64,000 nt of DNA from Mytilisepta virgata (taxonomy: Eukaryota; Mollusca; Bivalvia; Mytilida; Mytilidae), in assembly GCA_028015205.1 (NCBI GenBank), contig CM051516.1:32502230-32566229 (forward strand), in the 5' to 3' direction. The position numbers were made by a program, and so were the translations under genes. The notes beneath the pieces were generated by a model that made no database searches, was not told the origin of the DNA, and worked only from the letters and a program-made list of their open reading frames with translations. Below are positions 20,111-32,439 of this stretch, one piece after another (position 1 is the first letter of the stretch; every line of letters starts with the position of its first letter).

Positions 20111-22110
20111 TTAACCCTTTCAAGACGGATGTTGCATTCATGCATCACCTAGCAACGGCCAGTGCATCACCCTAGTGCGACCGCATGTTGCGTTTATGCA
20201 TCATGGAAAGTGAAAGTTGGAACCTGTACTTCCCGCTTAGATTACGTTTGACAGAAGAATAGAATTCACACAACGGTGGTTCTAGTCAATGTAAATTATA
20301 TCAATTTTTATTTTTGCGAAGTTTTTCAGATTCAAAACTAGCTTTTGTGTCGTTTTTTCGATGTAATCTTCTATTTTCATTTCGTGATTTCGTCGCCGCC
20401 ATTTTTGACATGTGCTTGCAACGTGATCGTGATAAAATCGGTCTTAAAATGCAATAGACTAACCTTTGGCTTGCAGTTTTGTATTTTTCGGTAAAATCCT
20501 ACAATTAAAATACTTTTATGACATGCCTTAAGAAGTTTTGTTTACATTTTCTCTCTGTGAAGCGGTACATAAGAAGTTGCATTCTTTTCACGCTTTGTTG
20601 CCGAACAGTGCTATAACCAAAGATTACAACAACTTCCAGGGATTGGGGATAGTGATAATGAGAATGAGTCTTCTGATGACAATGACCCCCATGTTGATGA
20701 TCCTGACATGCCTGATGAGGATGGTGACCGCCTTCCAGATGCTGACGGATGGCATGAGGATTTTAATTATCATGACAGAGGTCTCCCTCATTTATTTCTC
20801 CCACGTGGGAACACAGGTACAACAAGGTTTCTTGTGGCAAATAAAGACCATGTTGATTTCTTCTCTCTATTTCTCAATGATGATATCCTTCAGTGTGTGC
20901 TACAGGAGTCAGATAGATATGCACAGAAACAAATACGTGATCATCCAGATAAGAACAAGACACCATGGAGCACACCAACAATTGAAGAAATGAAAGCTTT
21001 CCTTGGTTTGTGTTTTTTGATGGGAATAAATGTTAAACCAGATTTGAAATCCTAATGGTCTACAGATGTCATGCTGGAAACTCCATACTTTGCCAAAACA
21101 ATGACAAGAGATAGTTTTTTACAAATCATGAGGTATTTGCACTACTCTAATTGTCAACAAGAGCCACAACCGAGTGATCAAAATTACTCAGTCTTGTACA
21201 AGATACGCTCTTTTATGTCCATGGTAAATGAAAAGATGGTAGAGTAATACATTCACAAAAAGCAAGTCGCTGTTGATGAGACGATGGTTCAGTTTAAAGG
21301 TAGGTTGTCCTTTAAACAATACATACCAGCAGAACCTACGAAATGGGGGATAAAAATGTGGGCATTAGCGGAATCAGACACAGGGTGTTTCTTTCTGTCA
21401 AATTTACAGTGGTAGAACAGAAGTAGCAGGTCAGGGTCCTCCTAGCCGTAAAATGAAAACATCCCTGGAACAGGCTAACATATCTAAACATGTAATAATA
21501 GATGGACAACTTCTTTACACCCCCCCCCCCCACCCAGCTATTCTCAGATTTATTCCAGAATTTTAACACGGGTGCATGTGGAACGGTGAGATTGAACAGA
21601 AGGGATTTGCCAAAAGAAATAATGAGAAAGAACCCAGTGGGAATTAATGCTCGGGGAGATAGTTTCGACAGAGGGGTGAAACAGCCGCCGCTGTGTGGAA
21701 AGATAAGAAGAAAGTCAGTGTCATTTCAACTATACATGACAATACAGTTGGTACAGTGCAACGAAATGTTCAACAAGGTAATTGTCAGTTTCAACGACAA
21801 GACGTGCATTGCCCTTGATTATACACAACATATGGGTTGAGTTGATAAAGCAGACCAATATACCCAATACTATATATTTCAGCACAAAACTTTGAAATGG
21901 TCCAAAAGGATTTTCTTCACTATGCTTGAATTATTGAAATTCAATGCATACCGCCTCTTTTTGCTCTCTCCAAACCATCAACCTGGAACTGGTAAAAGAC
22001 CTATAACTTTCTTGCAATTTTCAAAAACAATAGCTTCGGGATTGATTGTCGGATATACATGGGGGTTGCAGGAAAAGGAGAAAAGGTCGTCCCTAACTTC
22101 TCCCAATTGA
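20111..22110 (+). pseudogene. Decayed piggyBac-type transposase, with candidate 5' end TTAACCCTTT
   Basis: TTAACCCTTT at 20111 and two subterminal copies of GTTGCNTTNATGCATCA suit a piggyBac end. The coding remnant begins near 20590 with an acidic N-terminus and PDADGWHEDFNYHDRG in the 20708-21055 frame, which stops just after LCFLMGINVKPDLKS. The next stretch gives MTRDSFLQIMRYLHYS and then VAVDETMVQFKGRLSFKQY at about 21266-21320, the first catalytic-Asp region of piggyBac (PGBD4-like) transposases. Later frames around 21840-22110 resemble its C-terminal part. Several stops, frameshifts and a run of Cs (21521-21530) break it. The right TTAA end was not located. Confidence 0.7.
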
Positions 22111-22635
22111 TGACCGTTTAACACAGCGACACTTACCTGGGACATCTGAAAATCAAAGCTGGTGCCATGTTTGCCATGAGAGTGAAGACAGGCCTGTAGA
22201 TTCTAGGAAACAGACTAAGTAAAACATCTTTGCCTGCCAGAATGCTTCACTTCGTTCCATATCGTTAAGAATTACTATTAGAGATTGTTTCAGACTTTTT
22301 TGCATTTCCTGTTCCAGTTTTGACACTGTTTTGTATTTCCTGTTCCCGTTACGACACATTTTATTGTATATTCTTCCAACCTTTTTATGTTTTTTTTTTT
22401 TTTTTGCAAATCAACCATTGCTTGTTCATTGCCTTTCCCTGCCTCTGGGTGTAAAACATCAATCACTCAATGTCATCATCCTTTTTTTCTAACTTTCCCC
22501 GTTTTCCGACCCTCCTCCTGTACCAACATATTTCTCTTATCCAACTCATGATTTTGCACACTGTCGCCTGCCGTGTTCGTCTTACGCAGTGTAGGTGTAC
22601 ACTTTAAACAACAACTTTAAAGTATAACGGTCTAG
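22111..22635. other. Non-coding, T-rich
   Basis: 3' flank of the piggyBac remnant with T homopolymers near 22390-22405. No further gene was recognised and no piggyBac right end was found. Confidence 0.35.
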
Positions 22636-22639
22636 AGGA

Positions 22640-22990
22640 CCGTTATAACTATATATCAGTCAATCAAACAAATACTTTATTGTCATAGAAATCAAATATA
22701 TGATTTGTGACAAACAAAACAAATATTGAAATAAATCAAAAAAAATATTTTACGTTTTATTATGACATTTATATCAGTATCATCCCACTCAGGATTGTTT
22801 TTCATAAAGTTAAAATAATTCTTCCTAGTGGAGTTATATTTAGGGCATTTCAGAAAGAAGTGTTTTTCACCCCCTATCTCATTGCAGAACATGTAGAATC
22901 TTTAATCTCTAGGGATCTTAAGATGTCTACCATTTTCTATTAAAAGAGGGTGTTCGCTAATTCTAAATTTAGTTAATAGTTTTCTAATAT
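22640..22990 (-). pseudogene. LINE ORF2 C-terminal fragment
   Basis: Read on the minus strand: HPLLIENGRHLKIPRD, then a stop, then MFCNEIGGEKHFFLKCPKYN and STRKNYFNFMKNNP. The H-x4-C zinc-like tail after the reverse transcriptase is typical of LINEs of the Jockey/CR1 type. It resembles the tail at 33240-33400 and is probably the same family. Only the last 100 or so codons survive. Confidence 0.6.
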
Positions 22991-23485
22991 ATAGTCTAAA
23001 GCAAAATATATCAAGAATATAAAAAAATAAAAACTTTAAAGAACTTTTAAATATTTTATTTTTTAAAATAGTTCAAAGTTTTCGAAATTTTATATGAGTT
23101 GGCAGTGATATTATAATTTTCTCCTTTCATCTGTATTAGATGACTGATTAAATAAGGCGGCAATAAGATATATGGGTAGGACCCACAGTTCGTCGATTTA
23201 CTTAGCATATGTGTGTTCTCCTCTGTGTTGTGTAGAAAGAACAAACTTGAGATCGAAAAAGAACGGATGAACAAAACAAACAAATGATATACCTAACTGA
23301 TGTAAAAAAGGGAACCAATCCCCCTAAAACATGAACGAAAGAATAAGCAACCAAATTACCAAACCAACCTGAAAACACGCGAACGAAATACTAAACAAAT
23401 GGAATTTCATGGAGTTAAAAAAAACAATATTATAATTTTTTAATATCTGTTGCCTGAACGTACAGTTTGAGATCATATTAAAATA
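22991..23485. other. Non-coding, AT-rich
   Basis: No gene or mobile element was recognised between the LINE tail and the second piggyBac remnant. Confidence 0.35.
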
Positions 23486-23489
23486 AAGG

Positions 23490-25700
23490 GTTCTGGTATT
23501 GCATAAAGAAAATTATTCAATAATCATGATAATTACATGTATCTCTGTCGGTGATTTATTTGAACCCAATACAGAAACTATTCTATTGTCCACCCACACA
23601 ACCCTGACCATATCAATTGACCAGTTTTCATCCTTGTATTTCGCAAATTTTGCGGGAAACCTCGTCTGTTTGGCCAATAGCACCACAAGCATATATACCA
23701 GTTTGCAAAAAGAGATCCTTTATTAAGGGAACAGATGTAAAGTAACGATCAAAATAGATAAGATATTTGTTACGCAAATCTGCAGTCATTTCTCAATCAC
23801 TTGATGTCCAAGGCCTTTTGTTGTTATTTACACCCACTTCTTTTCCCATATAGATATCACACTGACAGTAGCCTGTTTTACTGTCACATCTCATCCAGAT
23901 TTTAAAACCCCGTTTAATATGTTTTGATGGGATGTATTGCTTGGCACTAAATCTTCCGCGATAAGCCACCATAGTCCACCATAGTCTAATCAACAGACTG
24001 ATTCTTATTTGGATGATACCGTGCAGAAAACTTTTGGAGAGAAGAGTCAATGAGAGGACGAATACTATGAAACTTGTCGTGGCCTGGTTAATCTAAAAGA
24101 ATGTCTGTTTCAATGTTATTGACATGTATATACTGACTGAGCTTTTCGTATCGTTTTACTGGCATAATTTCTTTGAAACTTTGATTACCAGGAATTTATT
24201 ATTTGACCGATAGAAAGAATAATCAGGGAATCTTTCAATACCCATAAAATGATTATTGCTCTAAAGGAAAGATGTAAAAATGACATGTTAGAAATTTGAT
24301 CCTTGTCGGAGCTGTATTATAATAACATACGACATACGTCCATACATATGATTTTAAAACGCTAAAACAAATTGCTGTTCGCGAATTGTGTTGGTAATTT
24401 TTGGCAAAGATAGTATAAATTCGAAATAATATTACTGGGTACTCGAAAAGTATGCCATGTATCTCAATATGCGTTAATTTCATGTTATGCTTAGTATTAT
24501 TTAAACAAATGAAATCAAATACGTTTGTGTTTTCTATACCTAAGACTTTAAGACTTATCCATATACGGAGGCGAAAAATCAGGATAAAAAATGTTTATTT
24601 GTAGTAGAACATATGTCGTTTATTATATCGCATTGTTTATAGTTTGAATTTGGTCAATGTGATAATGTTACTGACAGTAGAAATGTATGTTTTACTCATT
24701 TTAATTTCAATGTTCACGTTAACGTCAAAATTGACAGGTGCCCGTGACCAAAATATTTGACGCAATGTGTCCTTGACTTTATGAAATTATTTTGTGACAT
24801 AATCTATTGTTTACGCGTGAAATTAAACGAACAGTATAACATAGGAAGACAGTATGATTGTACAGCCTGTGTAATTAAGGTAAGTCATGATATCATGAGC
24901 TGACATATTTATACTGCACCTAAATGTACACTGGCTCAATAGCGATAAATATGTATACGGGTGTGAGCCTAGTTTACCTTATATCACTTATCAGTATAAA
25001 TGGTCGGTATTTTGAATAATTTTATATTGTGATAAATGGAAGGTGAAAATGTTTATATTTGCTTTCAACTAATATACTAAGTGTCAAGTGATGGCACCTA
25101 AATAAGCTGAAATTTCCTCCCAAATGTCGACTAGGGCCCCCGGTCACGGCCATTTTATGAAGGATATGTGTTTGTTTCTTCAACAATTTTTGGCTAGTAT
25201 TACATCATCAAAAAATAGTTTGAAATAATTTAGTTCTTTGGCATCAGAACGAAGTTGAATGGAAGGGCCCATGATCAATGTCTATCTGTTCATAGGTTTC
25301 ATGCCAGTCAGGTTCAGTTATCAGCCATACTGGGTCTACATCATCGTCGTTATCATTTGGAACACACAATATTTGATCCTTGTTTTGTATTAATTGTAGC
25401 ACTTGAGATTGTTTCAATGTTATTCTTTGTTGTATCTATGCTATTATTGATTTATGTTCATAATTGAGCTTTCTTAAATAAAATATTTCGTATTTCGCAT
25501 TTATCTCATCATCGGAAGCAACAGAACAGAAGATGTATCAGAGGATTCCTCGCCGTCTTCTGAAGATACTGCCATTTACTGCCACTGTCTGTATTATGAC
25601 CGTGATCGTTCTCGTCGGAAAAATAACTATCAGTGTCAGACATGTCGTTCGCCAATTTCTTTGGGGACATTTTATTTTTAATATTTTGTCGTCTGCAACT
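23490..25700 (-). pseudogene. Second decayed piggyBac transposase, opposite strand
   Basis: The N-terminus is at about 25670: MSPKKLANDMSDTDSYFSDE, then after a frameshift NDNDDDVDPVWLITEPDW (about 25280-25350) and ELNYFKLFFDDVILAKN (about 25165-25235). The core resumes near 24240 with FLVNQSFKEIMPVKRYEKLS and QYIHVNN. PLIDSSLQKFSARYHPNKNQ then VD-stop-TMV marks the first catalytic-Asp region at about 23985-24055. A 10-bp direct duplication (CACCATAGTC at 23967-23976 and 23977-23986) breaks the frame there. RGRFSAKQYIPSKHIKRGFK and a block ending YACGAIGQ follow. About 880 bp between 24250 and 25130 do not match and may be an insertion. It is non-functional and convergent with the first copy. 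Confidence 0.7.
24250..25130. other. Unassigned stretch inside the second piggyBac remnant
   Basis: AT-rich sequence without recognisable transposase blocks. It may be a later insertion or an eroded part of the element. The 76-codon minus frame at 24483-24253 has no recognisable product. Confidence 0.3.
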
Positions 25701-25834
25701 GAAATACCGCAAAACCCAACAAGATTTTACATAAACATTTTATTTTAAAAATATTAAGATGTCTAAAAATATGTTTTCAATCAGTACACTTGACAAAATG
25801 TCTGTTCGGTGACGCTAGTTGTGTTTTATTGGAA

Positions 25835-25955
25835 TGTGTAAAAATGTGTATCTGCGCGGCAACGGGGTGTGTGTAAAAATATGTAGCTGCGTGGCAACGG
25901 GGTGCCGGGTGAGTGTAAAAATGTGTAATTGCGTGGCAAGGTATTAACAAAACCG
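25835..25955 (+). repeat. Three copies of a TGTGTAAAAATGTGTATCTGCG-type unit of about 44 bp
   Basis: GTGTAAAAATGTGTATCTGC, GTGTAAAAATATGTAGCTGC and GTGTAAAAATGTGTAATTGC are each followed by GGCAACGGGGTG or GGCAAGG. The array lies just outside the N-terminal end of the second piggyBac remnant and may be its subterminal repeat region. Confidence 0.6.
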
Positions 25956-27580
25956 TCCGTATTTAGGCGAACGTCCCCTATTATAAAAAATTAAAATTAT
26001 ACGTGAGATCATTGTTGATTAAATGGGGCATTATCTCATCTTAAACTAATCACCAGGCTAATGACGTAATGTGGTTCATAATGGTTTTGTATGAAATATA
26101 GGGAACAATCACAGGCTCTTGTTTCTATGAATGGGGGTCAAGTATAACGTATTACGTATACTCGACCTCCATTCAACCATTGTCATTAATAGAAATAGGT
26201 TCTGTTGGAAATACCATGATATTGAAGGCACTTCCACCTCGGGGGGGCCACTTCCTATATACAAGGTGATAGGACGTGCCGCTGGAATAGGTCACCTTTC
26301 CAAGCTTGAAAATATGTGAATAGGTCGGGAAAACTATCATAAATATATCATAAGGTCAATAAAGTACACATTACTTGTTATACGAAAAGCCGTGTATTTT
26401 TGGCTCAGATTTTTTCCTTAGATTTTTTCACAGGGGACACAGCCGAAATCTGAGCGTCATTTTCTCTCGAGCATTTTCTCTTTTATGATCTTTTATATGG
26501 GAAAAGGTTACATTTTTACCGATGCAATATATGAAAAGGTATACATTTTAAAAATTTTAATTATATGAAAAGGGTGGGGTTTCAGAGCCCCAGCGGCACC
26601 CCCTATCAATTAAGTATAGAAGTGGCCCCCCCCCCCCCCCGAGACTTCCACTTCATACGGTCCAATATAGTCATTACAGCTTGTTGCCACAAGATTACTT
26701 ACTTGGCGGATCATGCCTCACAAAAAATTTGCAGTGAATTATCAAGTAGTAAAGACTTACTGTATTCATCTATTCTTCGTTTTGGCAAGCAGCAGACGAA
26801 AACGCAGAACGTTTCTCAATCCCATAATGCGCTATGGTATCTACGTCATAGTTCCGCTATCCGGTGACCATAAGTCACCTGAAAATAGTACCATATGCGC
26901 ATTATTTTAAACAGCGCAGAAACTTCTTGAATAGCGCCTCGGTGGGGCGGGGGGGGGGGGGGTAACTTGACCACTTTATGACAGGGTAGCGTTATATCGA
27001 AAATTACATACCCGAAATTATCTAAAAATAATAAAAAGCAGTTATACATTTAACATTTATATATTGAAACATTTATTATATCAACCTGAAGTCAACCTGT
27101 ATTCGCCTCAGTGCTTTATGAAAATCTGCAGACATTTTTAAAATCCTGACCGGAATTCTCCAGACTGTCAAAAAACCCTCACCCGAAATCTCCGCCGGCT
27201 TTGTAAAATCTTGTCCGAATTTGCCGCACGTCCCGTATCTTTATTAAATTAAACACCAATCATCCATGCATCCCCATTGTTTGTCGGACCCGATACTAAT
27301 TTAGTGTTTCGGAAGTTTTTCAAGCTTCCTTAGGGGTGGTTTATTTAGATTTTTGTTTACTAACACATTTATCACCTGCAGACATAATATGCTTATTATT
27401 GTGATTTGTGTGCATCTAGGATTGCTCTCATCAGGGTTCCCCTAGATTACTTCACCTTTGATGAAGTTAATAAATAGTTACCCCCTCCCCCCCCCTCCCC
27501 CACCCATCGATGATGTGTTTATCGTATTCTTAACGGGGGATTTTCTGCGTTTGGAAACTATAACTTTTGTATGTTTTTTT
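25956..27580. other. Non-coding with homopolymer C and G runs
   Basis: No gene was recognised. C runs occur near 26627-26640 and 27481-27502, and a G run near 26948-26962. GTATAACGTATTACGTATAC at about 26141-26160 is a near palindrome. Confidence 0.4.
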
Positions 27581-27587
27581 CTAGTCC

Positions 27588-27797
27588 TAGTGTCCCCGGT
27601 GGCCGAGTGGTCTAAGTAGTTGTGGACAATATGCTATCTCATTCTTCGCAATCCGAGTGAAGTGGTTGCATACGGAAACGGTTCGATTTCGTAGAAGAAA
27701 GACCCGAATCTTGTACAGTTCTTCTCATTCTTCTACGAGATCGAACCGTTTCCGCATCAACCACTGCAGTCGGATTACCTGGATTGAGAAGAATGAG
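27588..27797 (+). mobile_element. tRNA-derived SINE-like sequence with an inverted duplication
   Basis: TGGCCGAGTGG at 27600-27610 matches a Pol III A box of the tRNA-Leu/Ser type, and GGTTCGATTTC at 27680-27690 matches a B box. The 3' half (27729-27797) is an inverted copy of 27639-27699, so a second B box (GATCGAACC, 27739-27747) faces the first. The acceptor stem of a true tRNA is missing, so this is a SINE remnant and not a functional tRNA gene. Confidence 0.6.
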
Positions 27798-27814
27798 CTA
27801 GCAAACAGTCCACA

Positions 27815-28075
27815 ACCGGCTTCTACAGCATGGCCAGAAGGTCGCATTTAAAAGCGGTATTGACGCCATTACACAGATGTGAAAGAGTCCATTGGTGCAG
27901 CAGATTGAGGGGCTGGACATTTCAAAACTGGCGTAGCATTTGGTTTAGCTACGAGCTCCTCTTTCCTTTGCAGAAACGAACCAGGAGTCGTTATGCGAAG
28001 TCTTCCATTCCTATTGCGGTATTAGCTGCACCAGTTTGTTGGAATCTGTCCCACAGCCGTAAACTGGTTCTCTAG
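27815..28075 (+). pseudogene. Tc1/mariner-like transposase fragment
   Basis: The 81-codon frame reads ARRSHLKAVLTPLHRCERVH then WCSRLRGWTFQNWRSIWFSY and ELLFPLQ. Tc1-type transposases have R-x-W-x(8)-W-x(4)-W followed by FSDESRF, where D is the second catalytic residue. Here the D is replaced (WFSYE, 27941-27955). After about 27970 the frame loses similarity. It lies directly after the SINE inverted duplication. Dead fragment. Confidence 0.6.
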
Positions 28076-28079
28076 ATAC

Positions 28080-30030
28080 CTTTGATAGTTCGTGCAACTT
28101 TATTTTAGGACTCTCTGGCCTAAAAACGACCGATAATGATATATCGAATGGCAGGGTCCAACCATGGGATGTCATCATTTCAACTCTATGACAAAATTTA
28201 AGCTTTATATTTGGTCCTTTTATATGCTTTTGATTAACAATTGAATCAACCACAAAGTTGCCGTGAAAAACATTTACCGATTTTCACGGCGATATATGGG
28301 ATATTCATTTTTCAGAGCCACTGTACAGATGTGGCATAGAGCCAAATCCTATGAACAGACATTTAAAATTTGAAACTAACCTTTATAACATCAAAAAATA
28401 AATTGGTTATTTAATTTTACTTGGTTAATGTCAGAATTAACATTTTGAAAAATGAAATCAGGTTATTCGTTTCTTTATTCAGTATATATAGATTGCACGT
28501 CGACAATATTAAAATTGAATACTACGTGTAGAGTGAAAACAAGCTTAAAAAAAGGCACCGTTGTACAAAATTTAGATTTTCGGAGTTTTTACACATCATG
28601 CACATGGGGCATATACTATTAGCTGAATGATTTCCACTGCAAAAACGCAGTCGAGGCCCTACATTTACATTTATACTTCAATCGTTCTATTTGAGCAGTC
28701 AAAATGCGTTGACAGTATATTTACAAGTGGTATACGGTCACTGACGGTATATAACATTTAGGCCACACCTATTTGACCTGATTGACGGGACTAAAAATTA
28801 ATATTTGTTGAAATATTACCGTATACGTATGTAATTAAACTATACGCGTATAAAATGTACAAACTTTAACGAAATTAGTGTTTATATACATGTATATGTT
28901 CACTTTTTTAACTATATACGCGTATATGTTTCAAGAGCTGTATTTCTTTATAAAAAGTGTTAATAGTTTTAATCCAATCAACATCGCCTTTATATCTAAG
29001 CTTCTGGTTGAATAGGGATGGACTAAAAACAGGAAAGATCAAAATCATGTAATAATTGTTTATAACTTTTGAATGACATAAGATATCGATATAATTTAAA
29101 GTGATTTGGAAAGAAGAAATAAAGTTCTATATTATGATATAGAATGAAAATAGTGATTAAGTAAAACAATCTTTACAGGACAATAATTTTTACGGAAAAA
29201 ATGACTAAAACTGTCTTTACCTGCGTACATAAATTGTCAAATAAAGTAATCAAAACGCAATTCTGTCAGATAATTCTTAATTATTTATAAAGAATATACG
29301 CCATGGAATATAAAGATATTTTATTGAAAAAAATATTTTAATAACAATGAAACATTTTGCCAGGACAGACATTTGTGGAACGAAATTGCCGACGAAAAAG
29401 TAACTAAAATATTCAAAATACATGTCCATATGTTTCATGTGTATTTGGCAAGAATGGATAATGCAGAATATGAAATAACTATGATTTGTCAAAAAGATGC
29501 TGGGAAAGTTGTTTTAACTTGACAGGAAAGACTTGTTGGACCATAAAATTTGGCCATTAATTTCTCACATGTACAACGCTAACTTCTAACCTGAATAACA
29601 TTGTCAAAATTTGCTCTGTTGATAAAGTCAGCGTACATACAACACGCCCAACAGTAACGAATAAACTGTTAGGTGTACACACTATTACCACTAAGAAGGT
29701 TAAATTTCAAAATTGGAAAGTTGAAATAATCACGTTTGTCATACAGTTTCGACTTCTAACGTCAATTGTCTATGTATAAAAACAAGTCTAAATATGAAAC
29801 AGTACGCTGAAAACAACATCACGATGATATACGCGTAAATGATTACACATGTATGTACATGTATATTTTCGCGCCACTGACATGAACCGCCACTACCGGT
29901 GCGCACCGTCTTAAAGTACGTAAAGCTACTAGAAGTTATAAAATTCAGTGAAGAATATCCATGTTAAAAAATGCGGATTCTAGTCCAGCTACCAACCTTT
30001 GTAAAAGTCACGAAAAAGTTATTTTTTATT
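28080..30030. other. Non-coding, AT-rich; weak third copy of the 3850-4660 repeat
   Basis: GAGTGAAAACAAGCTTAAAA and GGAGTTTTTACA, followed by GATTTCCACTGCAAAAACGC, at about 28530-28660 match parts of copies A and B. TATACGCGTATA-type words cluster at 28850-28930. No gene was recognised. Confidence 0.4.
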
Positions 30031-30031
30031 T

Positions 30032-30172
30032 AAGGATTGACTGTAATTGTTTTGTTCAGTCTATGAAGAAATAACTCGATCACTTGGTGCACACTAATTA
30101 TAATTGAAAATGTGCACCATGTGCATTGAGGTTATTTCGAATAGACGGAAAACAAAATTACAGTCAATCCTT
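30032..30172. mobile_element. 141-bp inverted-repeat element (about 62-bp arms)
   Basis: The left arm 30032-30094 (AAGGATTGACTGTAATTGTT and onward) and right arm 30111-30172 are reverse complements with a modest number of mismatches around a 16-bp loop. It is MITE-like or fold-back, with no coding sequence. Confidence 0.75.
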
Positions 30173-30548
30173 GCAATTTAATCCCAATTGTTGTTTTGAC
30201 GTCTTAAACGTTAGGATTCTCTTTAATGACGTCATAGTAGAGAAGAAAATTTAGTCCATGATATGATAAACGTAAAAAATGACCAATCGAATGACGTGTT
30301 AAATCCAACATTAAATTATTAGCTAGTAAAAAACTAGAATATGTGAGAGCGTCACTGTTGATAGACATCATTAATAGTATTAGTATGCTAGCGCTGGCTA
30401 AATAAATCAATTTATTAAAGGTACAGGAACACATACAAGGTGTTCAGTGTTTATGGGTATTATGAACACGTGTGATTGTTTACTGTAATGGTCAGTGTTT
30501 ATGTAAAATACGATTGGGTGTAATTGTACGCAATGCGGCATTTATTAT
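30173..30548. other. Non-coding spacer between two inverted-repeat elements
   Basis: Contains TTGACGTC and AATGACGTCATAG near 30196-30236. The 76-codon minus frame here has no recognisable product. Confidence 0.35.
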
Positions 30549-30556
30549 GTTTATGG

Positions 30557-31403
30557 CACAGGGCCCCGACTTCTGGATATTTATTTCTTTTTCATTTTAT
30601 TTTTTGTTGTTGTCTTATTTCATAAGTACTTTTAGTAAACATTTACTATAACAACGGATATTCTGTGTTTATTATCAATGTGCTATACACTACCAACGTC
30701 CTTATACTAAAAAATCCTAAAGGGATATAAGCCGCCATTTTGGATTTCCTAGCCCTGCCACGATTAAACTCAATTAAAAATTCTTCCATGTGATAATTTA
30801 TTTCATATCTGCCCTCAATCTCCTCAAAAATGAATGATCTTCAAATTCCAATCTTCATTTTATCAAGACTCGACATTAAACTCGATAATTTGACGAGCGA
30901 AGTCAAAAGTTGTCATATTTCGCGTCGAAAGCAACGTTCCTGGTTACTTCATTATTGCCCGTCAAAGGGAAGCAACTCCGATTCTCATTGACTTATATAT
31001 AATGTATATATATAGTAACGTTGCTTTCGACCCGACATCCGCGAAAAACTTTTGACTTTGCTTGTCTAGTCAAAGAGGTTGATGCCGCATCTTGGTAAAA
31101 TGATGACTGGATTTTGAAGATCATTAATTTTGGAGGAGATTGAGGGCAGATATGAAATAAATTGTCACAAGGAAGTATTTTTAATTGATTTTAATCGTGG
31201 CAGGGGTAGTAAATCCAAAATGACGGCTTATATCCCTTTAGGATTTTTTAAGTACAAGGACGTTAAAAGTGTATAGCACATTAATAATGAACGCAGAATA
31301 TTCGTTGTTATAGTAAATGTTTATTTAAAAGTACTTATGAAATAAGACAACAACAAAAATACAATGAAAAAGAAAAAAATTATCCAGAAGTCGGGCCCCT
31401 TTG
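30557..31403. mobile_element. 847-bp fold-back (hAT-like MITE) with 8-bp target-site duplication
   Basis: Long arms (about 30557-30940 and 31015-31403) are inverted copies over nearly 390 bp. The ends read CACAGGGCCCCGACTTCTGG on one side and CAAAGGGGCCCGACTTCTGG on the other strand. The flanks carry an exact 8-bp direct repeat GTTTATGG (30549-30556 and 31404-31411), the target size and CA-ends expected of hAT elements. No transposase frame is present. A transcript through it would fold into one very long hairpin. Confidence 0.9.
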
Positions 31404-31411
31404 GTTTATGG

Positions 31412-32430
31412 TAGACGAAGTACATGTAGTCCGTGAAGTTCGTGCTCTAGTAGTATTTAAGCGATTGTTATGACGTTGAAGTTTACTTGAAGTTGCTTAT
31501 CAGCTTGTGTAGCAACAGTTTGTAATGACGTTTATGTGTTAATGAAGATTCCCTGCTATCTCAAACTCACTGGTGTATGGATTATTATTCTTCATGTGAC
31601 AAATTATATAGGTATTTTTAATAGCTGCAGTCTGGGAAAAACAGAGCTAGAGGTATGCTTTTCTTTCCGCCATTTCGGAAAATCAGAAGGAGCAAGTCAA
31701 CATTTAGCCGTGTGTTGTTAGCAAATCAGAGTAACAGGAAAGATAAGTTATGTATATAAATATTTTTGTTTTAAACATGATTAGTTGGGGAAATTTTGTT
31801 TCACATGTCATGACATGTATAGCAATATGTACAATGCATAATACCATTGCAAGCAGTGACAAGTAAACAGGTTTTTATGTGTTGAGTTCTAAACAAAAGG
31901 GATTGTTTTTCATTGGGTATTTCCGAGGCTAAAATGCAATTGGAAAGTCAGTAACATAAGAATGACAAGATACATTGAGACTGCATTTAAAAAAAACAAT
32001 TCTTAGTTTTGATACTATCATAACGGGCTAAACAAGTAAACAGGTTTTTACTTCTTAATTTTCAAAAATGAATAGAATTGTTCAAGGTAACGGTTTCGTA
32101 ATTACAGGGCAATAAGAAAAATCCAAAGGTAAGGATTGTATAATGTTTAAAAAAAATGTTTTTTTTAAAAAGTTGTTCAAAGCTTTCAAAGCTTAATATA
32201 CATGCTATGTCAATTTATTTAGATTGTAAACTTGATGATTCATTTATGTATATACCATATCATTTATATGTCAAAGATGATAGAGTAAAAGTAAATTTAT
32301 ATTTTGCAACACAGTTGACGATTTATATATATATGTTAAGTAAATTATTTTAATAGAGTGAATTTAAGAAATATTAAACAATACTATTAATTGTTTTTGT
32401 TCTTTAATTTGCTAAAAGACTAACAAATGC
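31412..32430. other. Non-coding, AT-rich
   Basis: No gene was recognised. ACAAGTAAACAGGTTTTTA occurs twice (about 31860 and 32034), a short diverged direct repeat. Confidence 0.35.
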
Positions 32431-32439
32431 TGAATGTTA

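Noticed and set aside
20538..20993. 151-codon ORF with Met/Thr-rich sequence
   Set aside because: It is a shadow frame; the real piggyBac N-terminal frame is that of PDADGWHEDFNYHDRG.
27588..27700. Functional tRNA-Leu or tRNA-Ser gene
   Set aside because: A and B boxes are present but there is no matching acceptor stem or normal spacing; it is SINE-like.
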